DNA of 64,000 nt from Cnuibacter physcomitrellae (GTDB lineage Bacteria > Actinomycetota > Actinomycetes > Actinomycetales > Microbacteriaceae). The notes under the pieces were generated by a model. The model saw only the letters and a program-made list of their open reading frames with translations. It made no database searches and was not told the DNA's origin. Location: NCBI RefSeq assembly GCF_014640535.1, contig NZ_BMHD01000001.1, forward strand, positions 1,366,214-1,430,213, given 5' to 3'. The translations under genes and the position numbers were made by a program. Shown piece after piece: positions 16,847 to 26,432 of this stretch; position 1 is the stretch's first letter; every line of letters starts with the position of its first letter.

Positions 16847-16852
16847 TAGCGT
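16847..16852 (+). promoter_or_regulatory. -10 element, leaderless promoter
   Basis: TAGCGT stands 7 nt before ATG 16860 in a region without Shine-Dalgarno sequence, supporting expression of the 37-residue gene. Confidence 0.5.
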
Positions 16853-16859
16853 GGGGGCC

Positions 16860-16973
16860 ATGTCCCGCACCGAGACCTACATCCGGGCGATCGGGTTCGC
16901 CGTCGCCACCGCCGCTCTCGCCTTCCTGCTGATCAAGCCGATCGCGCAGGAGATCGAGCGGAAGCACTCCTAG
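16860..16973 (+). CDS. Small single-pass membrane protein (37 aa)
   Basis: The product begins MSRTETYIRAIGFAVATA, has one hydrophobic helix (about 9-25) and ends in a charged tail QEIERKHS. I see no family signature. The leaderless promoter and the sensible topology support it as a gene. Its stop overlaps by 4 nt the end of the convergent lipoprotein gene. Confidence 0.6.
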   Translation: MSRTETYIRAIGFAVATAALAFLLIKPIAQEIERKHS

Positions 16974-17665
16974 CTGAACGCCCTGCCGGACTCGGTGCCG
17001 CTGGGCACATCCTGCAGCCGGCCGAGGATGTCGTCGGCGCTGTAGCTGCCGGACTGGACGATGAGCTCTTCGTCGAGCCAGCTGCCGCTCCCCCGCAGGT
17101 CGAAGACGCTGTCGCGGTAGAAGTCGTCCGTCGTGCCGAGGAGGGCCTGAGCCGACGGGATCAGGCCGGTGCAGGCGCCGGTGTAGATCTCGGCGGCCCT
17201 GAGGACCGCCTCGTCGGCGCACTCGCCGATGAAGCTCACGTCGAGCTTCGCGGCCGACGCCGCCGGCAGGATCTTCTCCATGAGCGCCTTCAATGTCTCA
17301 GGCGGCAGCGGGATCACGAACGACCCGCCGCGGTTCTCCTCGAGCCCGAACCTCTCCGCGGCCTCGATGGCCTGCACCTCGGGCACGATGTCGATGCCGA
17401 GTCGCAGGTTGCACGGGCCTTCGCAGTTGTCCTGCGCGGTCGAGACCGTCGCCGCCCACCCCGTCGACTGAAGAGTCTCGTCGACGAGTGTCTGGACCGG
17501 GCTCACCTGCGCTTCGACCTGGTCGAAGCTCGCGCCGCCGGGATCGTCGAACGGCGAGCGGCCGTCCGCGACAGGCACCACGAAGCATCCGGTGAGGGCG
17601 AGCATCCCCGCCGCCACCATCGCGGCGAGCCCCACTCCCCGCCGCACTCCCCCGCGCGCGCTCAT
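16970..17665 (-). CDS. Putative lipoprotein
   Basis: 231 residues with signal peptide and lipobox ALTGC near residue 27. The mature domain begins after a short Pro/Asp-rich linker. Two cysteines (CEGPC) sit close together and two more occur at about 154 and 170, consistent with disulphides outside the cell. No family is recognised. It follows mqo on the same strand after a few nucleotides (ATG 17665, mqo stop 17672), so it may be transcribed with mqo, although a functional link is not obvious. Confidence 0.75.
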   Translation of the reverse strand: MSARGGVRRGVGLAAMVAAGMLALTGCFVVPVADGRSPFDDPGGASFDQVEAQVSPVQTLVDETLQSTGWAATVSTAQDNCEGPCNLRLGIDIVPEVQAIEAAERFGLEENRGGSFVIPLPPETLKALMEKILPAASAAKLDVSFIGECADEAVLRAAEIYTGACTGLIPSAQALLGTTDDFYRDSVFDLRGSGSWLDEELIVQSGSYSADDILGRLQDVPSGTESGRAFS

Positions 17666-17671
17666 GTCGGA

Positions 17672-19177
17672 TCAGCTCGCCGTGGCCACGGCCCTCTCGT
17701 CGGACCGCGTGAGGTCGAGGACCTTGGCGGTCTCGTCGAGCGACTGCTCTGCGGCTGCCGGATCGGCGTTGAGCTTGGTGCCGAGCGACGGGACGAGCTG
17801 CTTGAGCTTCGGCTCCCACGCGGCCGACTCGGCCGGGAAGCACTTGCGGATGAGGTCGATCATGATCGGCACGGCGGTGGACGCACCGGGCGACGCACCG
17901 AGCAGGCCGGCGATCGTGCCGTCGGCGGAGGTGACCACCTCGGTGCCAAACTGCAGCACCCCGCCGCGCTTCGGGTCCTTCTTCATGACCTGGACGCGCT
18001 GGCCGGCCGTGATGAGGCGCCAGTCCTTGGACTGGGCCGTCGGCATGAACTCGCGGAGCGCCTCGAGCTTCTTGCTGCGGCTCGCGAGCAGCTCGCCGAC
18101 GAGGTACTTCACCAAGTCGAAGTTGTCGCGGGCGACGGCGAGCATCGGCCCGAGGTTGTGCAGGCGGATGGACCCGGGCAGGTCGAACCACGAGCCCGAC
18201 TTGAGGAACTTGGGGCTGAAGCCCGCGTACGGGCCGAAGAGCAGGGACGCCTGGCCGTCGACCACGCGGGTGTCGAGGTGCGGCACCGACATGGGCGGGG
18301 CGCCCACGGAGGCCTTGCCGTACACCTTCGCCTGGTGCTGCGCGACGATCTCGGGGTTGTCGGTGCGGAAGAACTTGCCGCTGATCGGGAACCCGCCGAA
18401 CCCCTTGATCTCGGGGATGCCGGACTTCTGAAGGAGCGACAGCGCCCCTCCGCCCGCACCGACGAAGACGAACTTGCCATTGATCGAGTAGGGCGTGCCG
18501 CCGATGCGCTCGCGCACACGGACGGTCCAGGACCCGTCCTTCTGCTTCTTGAGGCCCTTGACGGTCGTCTCGCTGCGGTAGTCGACGCCGTTGGCACGGA
18601 GGTAGTCAACGAGCTGGTGCGTGAGCGAACCGAAGTCGACGTCCGTTCCGCTGGTGATGCGGGTCGCCGCGATCTTCTCGTCCTTCTGACGGTGGCGCAT
18701 GAGCAGCGGCGCCCACTTGTAGATCTGGCGGGGGTCGTCGCTGAACTCGATGCCCTCGAAGAGCGGCTCGTCCTTCAGGATCTCCCAGCGCCGACGGAGG
18801 TAGTCGACGTTGTCGGCGCCGCGCACGAACGTCATGTGGGGCGTGGGGTTGATGAAGGTGGTGGGCGCATCGAGCACGCCGAACTCGACGAGGGAGGCCC
18901 AGAACTGACGGCTCACCTGGAACTGCTCGTTGATGTTGATGGCCTTCGACGGCTCCATCGTGCCGTCGGCCGCCTCGGGCATGTAGTTGAGCTCGGCGAG
19001 CGCTGCGTGACCGGTGCCGGCGTTGTTCCACGGGTTCGAGCTCTCAAGGGCGACGTCGTTCAGCCGCTCGAAGAGGACGATCGACCAGTCGGGCTGCAAC
19101 TGCTTGATCATCGTGCCCAGGGTGGCACTCATGATGCCGCCGCCGATCAGGATGACATCCACGCTCTTTGTGCTCAC
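17672..19177 (-). CDS. mqo: Malate:quinone oxidoreductase
   Basis: About 501 residues, the normal length. The FAD-binding Rossmann motif is at the N-terminus (VILIGGGIMSATLGTMIKQL), followed by ERLNDVALESSNPWNNAGTGHAALAE, a family hallmark. The C-terminal FAD region reads LLGASPGASTAVPIMI. Mqo is a peripheral membrane flavoenzyme that oxidises malate to oxaloacetate and reduces quinone, replacing or complementing malate dehydrogenase in the TCA cycle. I chose the GTG at 19177 because TACACT lies 6 nt upstream (leaderless promoter); GTG 19183 would also be in frame. Confidence 0.97.
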   Translation of the reverse strand: MSTKSVDVILIGGGIMSATLGTMIKQLQPDWSIVLFERLNDVALESSNPWNNAGTGHAALAELNYMPEAADGTMEPSKAININEQFQVSRQFWASLVEFGVLDAPTTFINPTPHMTFVRGADNVDYLRRRWEILKDEPLFEGIEFSDDPRQIYKWAPLLMRHRQKDEKIAATRITSGTDVDFGSLTHQLVDYLRANGVDYRSETTVKGLKKQKDGSWTVRVRERIGGTPYSINGKFVFVGAGGGALSLLQKSGIPEIKGFGGFPISGKFFRTDNPEIVAQHQAKVYGKASVGAPPMSVPHLDTRVVDGQASLLFGPYAGFSPKFLKSGSWFDLPGSIRLHNLGPMLAVARDNFDLVKYLVGELLASRSKKLEALREFMPTAQSKDWRLITAGQRVQVMKKDPKRGGVLQFGTEVVTSADGTIAGLLGASPGASTAVPIMIDLIRKCFPAESAAWEPKLKQLVPSLGTKLNADPAAAEQSLDETAKVLDLTRSDERAVATAS

Positions 19178-19183
19178 CAACAC

Positions 19184-19189
19184 AGTGTA
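19184..19189 (-). promoter_or_regulatory. -10 element of mqo
   Basis: TACACT on the minus strand, 6 nt from GTG 19177; a leaderless-type arrangement. Confidence 0.5.
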
Positions 19190-19227
19190 TACAGCGAGAA
19201 GACGGGGCAGGAACCGTCCACAGGAAC

Positions 19228-19265
19228 AGCAAAGACCCCTCGCCTTTCGACGAGGGGTCTTCGCT
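19228..19265 (-). terminator. Hairpin terminator after the LPxTG protein gene
   Basis: Arms AGCAAAGACCCCTCG and CGAGGGGTCTTCGCT pair with one mismatch around a short loop, ending in a T-rich stretch on the minus strand. It closes the 19307 gene and separates it from mqo. Confidence 0.8.
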
Positions 19266-19306
19266 ATCGGGTGCGGATCAACCGCCCGAGTTCAGTCGGG
19301 TGACTG

Positions 19307-19852
19307 TCAGTGAGAGGTCTTCTGGCGACGGACGATCGTGAGCACGATCACGAAGGCCGCACCGAGGGCGAGCAGTCCGCCACCGGCCCAGAGGCCGAGG
19401 GTCGGGATGGTCGCACCCGTGTTGGGCAGACCACCGGTCGAACCACCGGAGGCCGAGCCACCGGTCGACGAGCCGGCCGAGAAGACGATCGAGCCGATCG
19501 CGCCGGACGAGAGCCCGGTGCCGGTCAGCGTGTACGCGCCGGTCGCGTTCGACGGGAGCGTCACGGTGACCGAAGCCGCGCCGGACGCGTCTGCCGCCTT
19601 GACGATGTTGGCGCTCGAGACAGCCGAGACGACCGAGGCGAGGCTCGCGCCCGCACCGTTCTCACCGGTCAGCGTGAAGCTGACCGACTCGTTGGGGTCG
19701 AAGCCGTCGAAGGAGAAGGTCCCGGAGCCGCCAGGAGCGATCGTCGCGGGTCCGGTGATGTCACCGGTCGGAATGTAGGCCTGCGCTGCAGCAGGAGCCA
19801 CGAAGAGAGCGGCGGCCGCAATGGCCATGCCCGCCAGTACTTTCTTGATCAT
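19307..19852 (-). CDS. LPxTG cell-wall-anchored protein
   Basis: 181 residues from ATG 19852. Signal peptide to about 28 (APAAAQA), one Ig-like beta domain (about 30-125), a Ser/Gly-rich spacer and the sorting signal LPNTG followed by a hydrophobic helix and RRQK. It is a wall-linked surface protein. It is the last gene of the minus-strand polysaccharide arm, 100 nt after DUF4012, with its own terminator. A role in presenting or retaining the polymer is possible but unproven. Confidence 0.85.
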   Translation of the reverse strand: MIKKVLAGMAIAAAALFVAPAAAQAYIPTGDITGPATIAPGGSGTFSFDGFDPNESVSFTLTGENGAGASLASVVSAVSSANIVKAADASGAASVTVTLPSNATGAYTLTGTGLSSGAIGSIVFSAGSSTGGSASGGSTGGLPNTGATIPTLGLWAGGGLLALGAAFVIVLTIVRRQKTSH

Positions 19853-19952
19853 GAAGGAGTTCCCCACCCTTGTTTGTTGAGTTTCAGTGCACGAGCCCTA
19901 CGCCCAGATCACTGTTCGTAGAGCCGATGATGCAGATGAATCACGGTCGATA

Positions 19953-21866
19953 CTACCCGAACTCGCAGGTTGAGGACTCCGGCAATATTTCGTTCGTGTA
20001 AACACTGGGGGTCACCATGGGGGTCTGCTGCAGCGAGACATCGAGAGGATCACCTGGCTGAGCGAGGAAATCGGCGGTCACCGTGCGGCTCTCGCCGGGC
20101 GCCAGTTCCACCTTGAACTCCGCGACGGTGTGGTTCTGGTCGATCGCGGTGCGCGCCTGCCCGCCCTCGATTCCCGCGTTGATGCCCAGCGAGATGGAGG
20201 CGTTCACGGGGTCGGCCGGGCCGTCTGGGCCATAGATGTAGACGTAGGTGGAGACGTTACCTGGGGTTACGCCGTAGTCCCCACCGCCGGTGACGTATCG
20301 CGGGAGCGAATTTGCCGCGTCCGCGGGCGCGGTGTTCGTCAGCGTCGTCTGGACTCGGATGATCGGGCGACCGTCGGCACGACAGGACTGTGATGTCGTC
20401 GCCGTCGAGGCTGTGAGGTAGTAGTCCATCTTCGCGCCGGTCGCGTCGTTCAGGTACAGCCCGACTCCGGTCGAATCGTCAGTCGTCACGGGAAGCGGCC
20501 CCGCCAGAGTGGTCTGATCCAAGACGGCCTGCTCTTCAGCATGTGCGCTCCAGAGCTTGAACCGCTGCTCCTGACCCGCGCGCATCATGGCGTCGAGCAG
20601 CTTCTTCTGGTCGATGCTCCCCGCGGAGATACGGTCGAAGACCGCCTTCGCGACCTCGGCGAATGCCGCGTCCTGCACGTTCGGATCCGGGTAGCGCTCA
20701 TACACGCCGCTGAGGAGGAACTCCACGGCGTTGGACGAGTCGAGCTGCTCGTCGATACCGGTCAGCTGGATGGGGCCTGTCGCCGCGAGCAAGTAGCTCA
20801 GCGCCACGGGATCGAAGGTGATGACGCCGTCGATGCTCCCGCCGAACCGGTCGGTCCACATCTTCGAGGCGATCTGACCGCTGAGGTCGAACTGGGGCAC
20901 GAGCGTCGTGTTCTGAACGAACTGCGCTGCCTTGTCCTGGAACAGCCCCCGAGTCTCGTCCGGCAGCTGGACCACAGGCGTATCGAACTTCGTGAAGTCG
21001 CTACTCGACGCCTGCTGCACCAGGCTGACGCTCCCGCCTTCTGTGTGGATGAGCGCGAGGGCGCTCGTGATGCCACCACCCGCACGGAGCTCAGCGGGGT
21101 TCTGGAACGCGAGGAGATAGTTGCGTGGGCCCTCTGCTCCGAGCATCGCGGGGATGAGCTGCGTGGCGTTGTCGACTCCGATCAGGACACCGTTCGCTTG
21201 ATCGACGGAGGCCCGAAGCAGCTCAACGGCGCTCGACACCTGAGGGATGAGGTCGTCGGGGTCGATGTCGTCCACGATGTCGGCGGCCGAGCCCACGGCC
21301 TGGCGCGCCCCCGACACCGTCTGCTGCACGTCGAGAAGCGGCTGCAGCGCGATCTTCCCGTCGACCGGCTGGAAGCTCGACAGACCGATCTGCTGAACGC
21401 TGGACGCGAGGGGCAGCACCACTCCCGAGGCGACGAGATCAGTCGCCTGTGCGGCCTGCCGAACAGCACGAAGATTGGGGCCGACCCACGGCACGAGCTC
21501 ACCGGCACGCCAGATCGGGTCGCTGGTCAGGTCCGCGGCGGCGCGGGCGTGATCGGCGAGCTCCTGCGCGTCGGCCGAGGCGCCCTCAGTGGAGCCGTCC
21601 ACGATCTGGTCTTGCGTGCTCTTGGCGAGGGGGATGGCGGCCTCGAGATGATCCTTCGCCATCAGGCCACGCACGCCGACCCAGATCACACAGCCGATCA
21701 GGACGAGAAAGACTCCGGCGATCGACCAGCCGACTATCCTCCGCGTCCGACGTGAACGGGAGGCCGACCTCGAGTGTCGGGCGTCTCGCCGGGAACGGGC
21801 ATGGCCGGACGCTGCGCCGTCCGCCGGCTTCGCGTCGTCTGCGTTCTCCCCACCCACGGACGCCAT
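19953..21866 (-). CDS. DUF4012 membrane-anchored protein
   Basis: 637 residues. The N-terminus is Arg/Ser-rich and cytoplasmic, with one transmembrane helix at about 46-66 (IVGWSIAGVFLVLIGCVIW). The large extracellular remainder is DUF4012: conserved stretches LVPWVGPNLRAVRQAAQATDL, YLLAFQNPAELRAGGG and DGVITFDPVALSYLL are visible. DUF4012 proteins accompany capsule or exopolysaccharide genes in Actinobacteria and show resemblance to LytR-CpsA-Psr-type contexts, but the activity is unknown. It lies 47 nt after ugd. Confidence 0.88.
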   Translation of the reverse strand: MASVGGENADDAKPADGAASGHARSRRDARHSRSASRSRRTRRIVGWSIAGVFLVLIGCVIWVGVRGLMAKDHLEAAIPLAKSTQDQIVDGSTEGASADAQELADHARAAADLTSDPIWRAGELVPWVGPNLRAVRQAAQATDLVASGVVLPLASSVQQIGLSSFQPVDGKIALQPLLDVQQTVSGARQAVGSAADIVDDIDPDDLIPQVSSAVELLRASVDQANGVLIGVDNATQLIPAMLGAEGPRNYLLAFQNPAELRAGGGITSALALIHTEGGSVSLVQQASSSDFTKFDTPVVQLPDETRGLFQDKAAQFVQNTTLVPQFDLSGQIASKMWTDRFGGSIDGVITFDPVALSYLLAATGPIQLTGIDEQLDSSNAVEFLLSGVYERYPDPNVQDAAFAEVAKAVFDRISAGSIDQKKLLDAMMRAGQEQRFKLWSAHAEEQAVLDQTTLAGPLPVTTDDSTGVGLYLNDATGAKMDYYLTASTATTSQSCRADGRPIIRVQTTLTNTAPADAANSLPRYVTGGGDYGVTPGNVSTYVYIYGPDGPADPVNASISLGINAGIEGGQARTAIDQNHTVAEFKVELAPGESRTVTADFLAQPGDPLDVSLQQTPMVTPSVYTNEILPESSTCEFG

Positions 21867-21913
21867 TCAATCAGCACGAACCTCGTAGCCGCCTGGGCTC
21901 CGCCCGTGCGGCG

Positions 21914-23224
21914 TCAGGGGCGCCCCATGCCGCGGTACGTCCAGCCCGCGGCTCGCCATGCGGCGGGGTCGAGGCAGTTGCGTCCGTCGATGATCAGCTT
22001 GTTGTCGACCTTCTCACCGAGCTCGACGGGGTCGAGCGAGCGGAACTGCTTCCATTCCGTCAACACCACGACCGCATCAGCTCGGTTCACGGCCGTGTCG
22101 ACGTTCTCCGTGAAGAGGAGCTGCGGGTGGCGCTTGCGTGAGTTATCGATCGCCTCCGGGTCGGTCGCGACGACCTCGGCACCCAGCCCGTGGAGCTGCA
22201 CGGCCACGTCGAGCGCCGGCGAGTCGCGGATGTCGTCGGAATCGGGCTTGAAGGCAAGCCCCAGGACGGCGACCTTCTTCTTGTAGACCTGGCCGCCGAA
22301 CTCCTCCTTGACCAGGTCGACCACCCGTTGCCGACGCCGGAGGTTGATCGCATCGACCTCTTTGAGGAAGGCCACGGACTCCCCTCGGCCGAGTTCCTCC
22401 GCGCGAGCGGAGAAGGCTCGGATGTCCTTCGGCAGGCAGCCGCCCCCGAACCCCACCCCGGCGTTGAGGAAGCGCCGACCGATTCGAGCGTCATAACCGA
22501 TCGCGTCAGCAAGGCTCGTGACGTCCGCTCCGCTGACCTCTGCGATCTCAGCCATCGCATTGATAAACGAGATCTTCGTAGCGAGGAAAGCGTTCGCGGC
22601 GACCTTCACAAGCTCCGCCGTGGCGTAGTCGGTGACGATCCGGGGCGTGTCGTTGCTGAGCGCGGTGGCGTAGACCTCATCGAGGAGCGCGGTGGCGCGC
22701 TCGCCAGCTTCGGCCGCAGGCACTCCGTAGACGAGGCGGTCCGGGGAGATGGTGTCCTTGATGGCGAACCCCTCCCGCAGAAACTCTGGGTTCCAGGCCA
22801 GCAACACCGATTCGCTATGCACGCTCATCCGAGTCGCGAGGGCGGCCGCAGTCCCCACCGGAACAGTGGATTTTCCCACGACGAGGTCACCATCCTCGAG
22901 GTGAGGAATCAACGCGTCCACGGCAGCATGCACATGGCTTAGGTCAGCCGCGTACTCGCCGGGCTTCTGAGGAGTTCCGACGGCGACGAAGTGGACCTTG
23001 GCACCAGCGGCCGCCGCGAACTCCGTCGAAAACGATAGCCGACCGGTCGCGAGCGCCGACTTCAGAGTCTCGGGAAGACCGGGCTCAAAGAATGGCGCCC
23101 GGCCGCTCGACAGGGAATCAATCTTCGCCGCGTCCACGTCGATTCCGACGACCTCATGACCAAGTTCCGCCATCGACGCCGCGTGCACCGCGCCCAGGTA
23201 GCCACAACCGATAACCGAAATCTT
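21914..23224 (-). CDS. ugd: UDP-glucose 6-dehydrogenase
   Basis: 436 residues. The NAD-binding start ISVIGCGYLGAVHAASMAELGHEV, the substrate motif NPEFLREG, and the catalytic cysteine in GVGFGGGCLPKDIRA are all present. The enzyme oxidises UDP-glucose twice to UDP-glucuronate, a precursor for acidic polysaccharides. I chose GTG 23224 because the Rossmann strand starts there and GGAGA precedes it. It lies 87 nt after fcl on the same strand. Confidence 0.96.
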   Translation of the reverse strand, partial: KISVIGCGYLGAVHAASMAELGHEVVGIDVDAAKIDSLSSGRAPFFEPGLPETLKSALATGRLSFSTEFAAAAGAKVHFVAVGTPQKPGEYAADLSHVHAAVDALIPHLEDGDLVVGKSTVPVGTAAALATRMSVHSESVLLAWNPEFLREGFAIKDTISPDRLVYGVPAAEAGERATALLDEVYATALSNDTPRIVTDYATAELVKVAANAFLATKISFINAMAEIAEVSGADVTSLADAIGYDARIGRRFLNAGVGFGGGCLPKDIRAFSARAEELGRGESVAFLKEVDAINLRRRQRVVDLVKEEFGGQVYKKKVAVLGLAFKPDSDDIRDSPALDVAVQLHGLGAEVVATDPEAIDNSRKRHPQLLFTENVDTAVNRADAVVVLTEWKQFRSLDPVELGEKVDNKLIIDGRNCLDPAAWRAAGWTYRGMGRP

Positions 23225-23311
23225 CACCGTTCTCCATCTCACCTGTGGGTGCGACAGAGTACGGCACCCGCGCCGATTCCTATCACGACAACGTTGCGGC
23301 CGGGTGACTCG

Positions 23312-24286
23312 TCACTCTCGGATCGCCGCGGCGTGCTCGCGGTACCACTCGACGGTCGATCGAAGACCGTCCTCCAGGCCGATGCTCGATGTCCATCCTG
23401 CGTCCGCGAGCTTGGACACATCGAGAAGCTTCTGGGGCGTTCCGTCGGGCTTGGTCGTATCCCACTCAGTGCGGCCCTCGAACCCGACGACCTTGGCGAC
23501 CGACTCTGCGATCTCACGGATGGTGACGTCCGACCCGGTCCCCACGTTGACCTGTTCAGGCCCGTCGTAGTTCTCGAGGAGATGAAGACACGCGGCAGCC
23601 ATGTCATCGACGTGGAGGAACTCCCGTCGCGGCGTGCCCGTCCCCCAGTTCGTGACGGTCTCGGCGCCGGACTTGGCGGCCTCGTCGTACCGCCTGATCA
23701 ACGCTGGCAGGACGTGCGACCCCTTCGGGGAGAAGTTGTCTCCAGGACCGTAGAGGTTCGTAGGCATGGCCGAGATCCAGTGCTTGCCGTACTGGCGGCG
23801 CACAGCCTGGATCTGCAAAATTCCAGCGATCTTCGCGATCGCATAAGCGTCGTTGGTCGGCTCGAGATGCCCGGTGAGAAGCGAGTCCTCCCTGATCGGC
23901 TGCGCCGCGAACTTCGGGTATATGCAGGACGAACCCAGGAACAGCAGGCGATCGACGTCGGCTTCAACCGCGGCGTCGAGCACGTTGGTCTGGATCTGCA
24001 GGTTCTCGCTGAGGAAGTCGACCGGATAGGTGCTGTTCGCGAGAATGCCGCCTACCTTCGCCGCCGCGAGAACGACGTAGGTCGGCTTGGCCTCGCGGAA
24101 GTAGTCGAACACGGCCTTGCGGTCTCGCAGGTCGAGCTCCTTCGACGACTGACCGGTGAGACCCGTGAAGCCCTCAGACTCGAGCTTCCGCCAGATGGCA
24201 GACCCCACGAGACCTCGGTGTCCGGCCACGTAGAAGGTGGCGTCGCGATCGAGAGGCCGCGGTGAGAACTCCTTGGCGTCAGTCAC
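23312..24286 (-). CDS. fcl: GDP-L-fucose synthase
   Basis: 324 residues, short-chain epimerase/reductase fold. [16 protein letters not shown] binds NADP; catalytic Ser in GSSCIYP and the Tyr/Lys pair in YAIAKIAG are present, as is NLYGPGDNF. It converts GDP-4-keto-6-deoxymannose to GDP-L-fucose. The GTG start overlaps the gmd stop (GTGA), so the two consecutive steps are translationally coupled. Confidence 0.96.
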   Translation of the reverse strand: MTDAKEFSPRPLDRDATFYVAGHRGLVGSAIWRKLESEGFTGLTGQSSKELDLRDRKAVFDYFREAKPTYVVLAAAKVGGILANSTYPVDFLSENLQIQTNVLDAAVEADVDRLLFLGSSCIYPKFAAQPIREDSLLTGHLEPTNDAYAIAKIAGILQIQAVRRQYGKHWISAMPTNLYGPGDNFSPKGSHVLPALIRRYDEAAKSGAETVTNWGTGTPRREFLHVDDMAAACLHLLENYDGPEQVNVGTGSDVTIREIAESVAKVVGFEGRTEWDTTKPDGTPQKLLDVSKLADAGWTSSIGLEDGLRSTVEWYREHAAAIRE

Positions 24287-25320
24287 TCGGCGGTCCCCCA
24301 ACTCGCGAGCTTCACCTTGTCGATCCAGTGGCGACCTTCATGCTCCAACGCCTCGATGTCGGCGTCGACCATGATGCGGGCCAGCTGCGCCGTATCCACA
24401 GTCGCCTCCCACCCCAGCTTCTCGCGAGCCTTCGACGCGTCGCCGATCAGGGCGTCGACCTCCGTGGGGCGAAGGTAGCGCTCGTCGAATCGAACGTGGT
24501 CCTCCCAGTTCAGGCCCGCGTGCGCAAAAGCGGTCTCCAGGAAGTCGCGAACGGTGAAGTTGCCGCCGGTCGCGAGAACGAAGTCGTCCGGTTCGTCAGC
24601 CTGCAGCATCCGCCACATGCCCTCGACATATTCAGGTGCGTAGCCCCAGTCGCGAACCGCGTCCAGGTTGCCGAGGTAGACGTAATCCTGCTGGCCGGCC
24701 TTGATTGCGGCCACCGCACGAGTGATCTTGCGGGTAACAAAGGTCTCGCCCCGGCGGGGTGACTCGTGATTGAAGAGGATTCCGTTCGTCGCGAACATGC
24801 CATAAGCCTCGCGGTAGTTCTTCGTTATCCAAAAGCTGTAGAGCTTTGCGGCGCCGTATGGTGACCGAGGATAGAAAGGAGTGGTCTCGTTTTGCGGCGG
24901 AGGAGTCGCGCCGTAAAGTTCAGAGGAAGAGGCCTGATAGAACCGTGTTTCGATCCCCGCTAGACGCACGGCTTCCAGCAGCCGGACTGACCCTACTCCG
25001 GTTGCGTCGGCCGTGTACTCGGGCGCATCGAAAGAGACTCTGACATGGGACTGGGCTCCAAGGTTATACACCTCACTCGGCCTAATTTCGGCTAACAGAG
25101 TCACCAGCCGTGAACCGTCAGTCAGATCGCCGTAGTGTAGAAAAAGTGAGGCTCCCGGAACGTGGGGGTCAACGTAGAGATGATCGATCCGGGACGTATT
25201 GAACGTTGACGCCCGTCGGATTAATCCATGCACCTCGTAACCCTTCCCAATGAGAAGTTCTGCGAGATAGGAGCCGTCTTGACCGGTGATTCCTGTGATC
25301 AGTGCGCGCTTTTGGTTCAC
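24283..25320 (-). CDS. gmd: GDP-mannose 4,6-dehydratase
   Basis: 345 residues. [18 protein letters not shown] is the NADP motif; SSSELYG and [10 protein letters not shown] carry the catalytic Ser/Thr, Tyr and Lys, and [15 protein letters not shown] is the family signature. It makes GDP-4-keto-6-deoxymannose, the substrate of Fcl. I chose GTG 25320, where GGCGGA lies 5 nt upstream and the Rossmann strand begins; the open frame beyond has no coding character. The upstream half shows lower G+C than the downstream genes, marking the edge of the exchanged cassette. Confidence 0.96.
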   Translation of the reverse strand: MNQKRALITGITGQDGSYLAELLIGKGYEVHGLIRRASTFNTSRIDHLYVDPHVPGASLFLHYGDLTDGSRLVTLLAEIRPSEVYNLGAQSHVRVSFDAPEYTADATGVGSVRLLEAVRLAGIETRFYQASSSELYGATPPPQNETTPFYPRSPYGAAKLYSFWITKNYREAYGMFATNGILFNHESPRRGETFVTRKITRAVAAIKAGQQDYVYLGNLDAVRDWGYAPEYVEGMWRMLQADEPDDFVLATGGNFTVRDFLETAFAHAGLNWEDHVRFDERYLRPTEVDALIGDASKAREKLGWEATVDTAQLARIMVDADIEALEHEGRHWIDKVKLASWGTAE

Positions 25321-25478
25321 TTGTCCGCCATTCGGTCGTTCTAGAGGATGTGGCCCCTCGCCGCATTGCCAACAGGCCTGATGTCTCGTACATTCAATCG
25401 CATCCGCGTCGAGCTTGGCGCTAAGCCGTCGCGGCACCGGTGTCTAGGTGTCGTCCCTCAACTTGACGGAGACTCACT

Positions 25479-26405
25479 GTGACCGAAGGTTTCTTGTCCG
25501 CGCTCGTCCAGGATCGATTTGATGTCCTTTTCAAGGATGTAACAGAAGTCATCTTCACGGATTTCCCTGATTATGCGAACGTAGGTGATTCAGCAATTGC
25601 GCTGGGCGTCCTTGCTTACCTCAAGCAGCGACGGATTGTTGTATCGAGTGTGTACAGTATTGACTCTTTGGATCGGGGAAGCGTAGGTGCCGCTCGCGCT
25701 CTCGTAATCAATGGCGGTGGAAGCTTCGGGGGCTTGTACCCCATCGCTGACAGAAACAGAGTCGCGATAGCGCAGGCCAAGCGCTCTGACGCAATCTTGA
25801 TACAGGCTCCTCAGTCTGTGCATTTCTCAACAGATCAGGCTGAGATCGATCTAATGACCGTGCTCGCCGCAACGACGAACTTCCGCCTCGCGGTGCGCGA
25901 CGCGGTGTCGGGACAGAGGGTGGACCGGTGGGGCATCCCCGCTGTTTTGTCTCCCGACTCGGCCCACCTTCTACGTCTCCCGCCCCGTCCCCCAACACGT
26001 GCGCTCTCCATACTCCAGCGCTCGGACTTCGAGAGCAGAGATCGAGCGGTCGTGCCCGAAGGAGCAGATTGGCTTCGAGATACCCCAAGTACTGCGATGG
26101 CCACCAAAGCCCGAAAGATCACTCGCTTCACCCGTAGGCCCCCAAAATTTATGCGGTCAGAGGCCTATTGGACGAGGGTGGCGGAGGGGAGGCTTCAGCG
26201 TGGACTTCGGATGCTTGATGCGGAGGTTGTAATCACCGACCGACTGCATGCAATGATCCTGGCTTTGAAGCTAGGCAGGAGGGTAATCGCTGTGGACAAC
26301 TCGAACGGGAAACTCAGTGAGTACGCTGCAACATGGCTCTCGACCGAGCCAAGTCTGGAGTTCGCCGAAAGCTTCACTGACGCCCGTGCTCGGGTGCATT
26401 CGTAG
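25479..26405 (+). CDS. Polysaccharide pyruvyl transferase family protein
   Basis: 308 residues. Typical motifs are FPDYANVGDSAIALGVLAYL near the N-terminus, LVINGGGSFGGLYP and the late DRLHAMILALKLGRRVIAVDN. The family transfers pyruvate from phosphoenolpyruvate to sugar hydroxyls, making ketals in exopolysaccharides. GTG 25479 has GGAGA 7 nt upstream. This is the first gene of the plus-strand arm and divergent from gmd. Its codon use is clearly less G+C-biased than that of the flanking chromosome. Confidence 0.85.
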   Translation: MTEGFLSALVQDRFDVLFKDVTEVIFTDFPDYANVGDSAIALGVLAYLKQRRIVVSSVYSIDSLDRGSVGAARALVINGGGSFGGLYPIADRNRVAIAQAKRSDAILIQAPQSVHFSTDQAEIDLMTVLAATTNFRLAVRDAVSGQRVDRWGIPAVLSPDSAHLLRLPPRPPTRALSILQRSDFESRDRAVVPEGADWLRDTPSTAMATKARKITRFTRRPPKFMRSEAYWTRVAEGRLQRGLRMLDAEVVITDRLHAMILALKLGRRVIAVDNSNGKLSEYAATWLSTEPSLEFAESFTDARARVHS

Positions 26406-26432
26406 CTAATCCATCGAAAGCGAAGTCGATTA

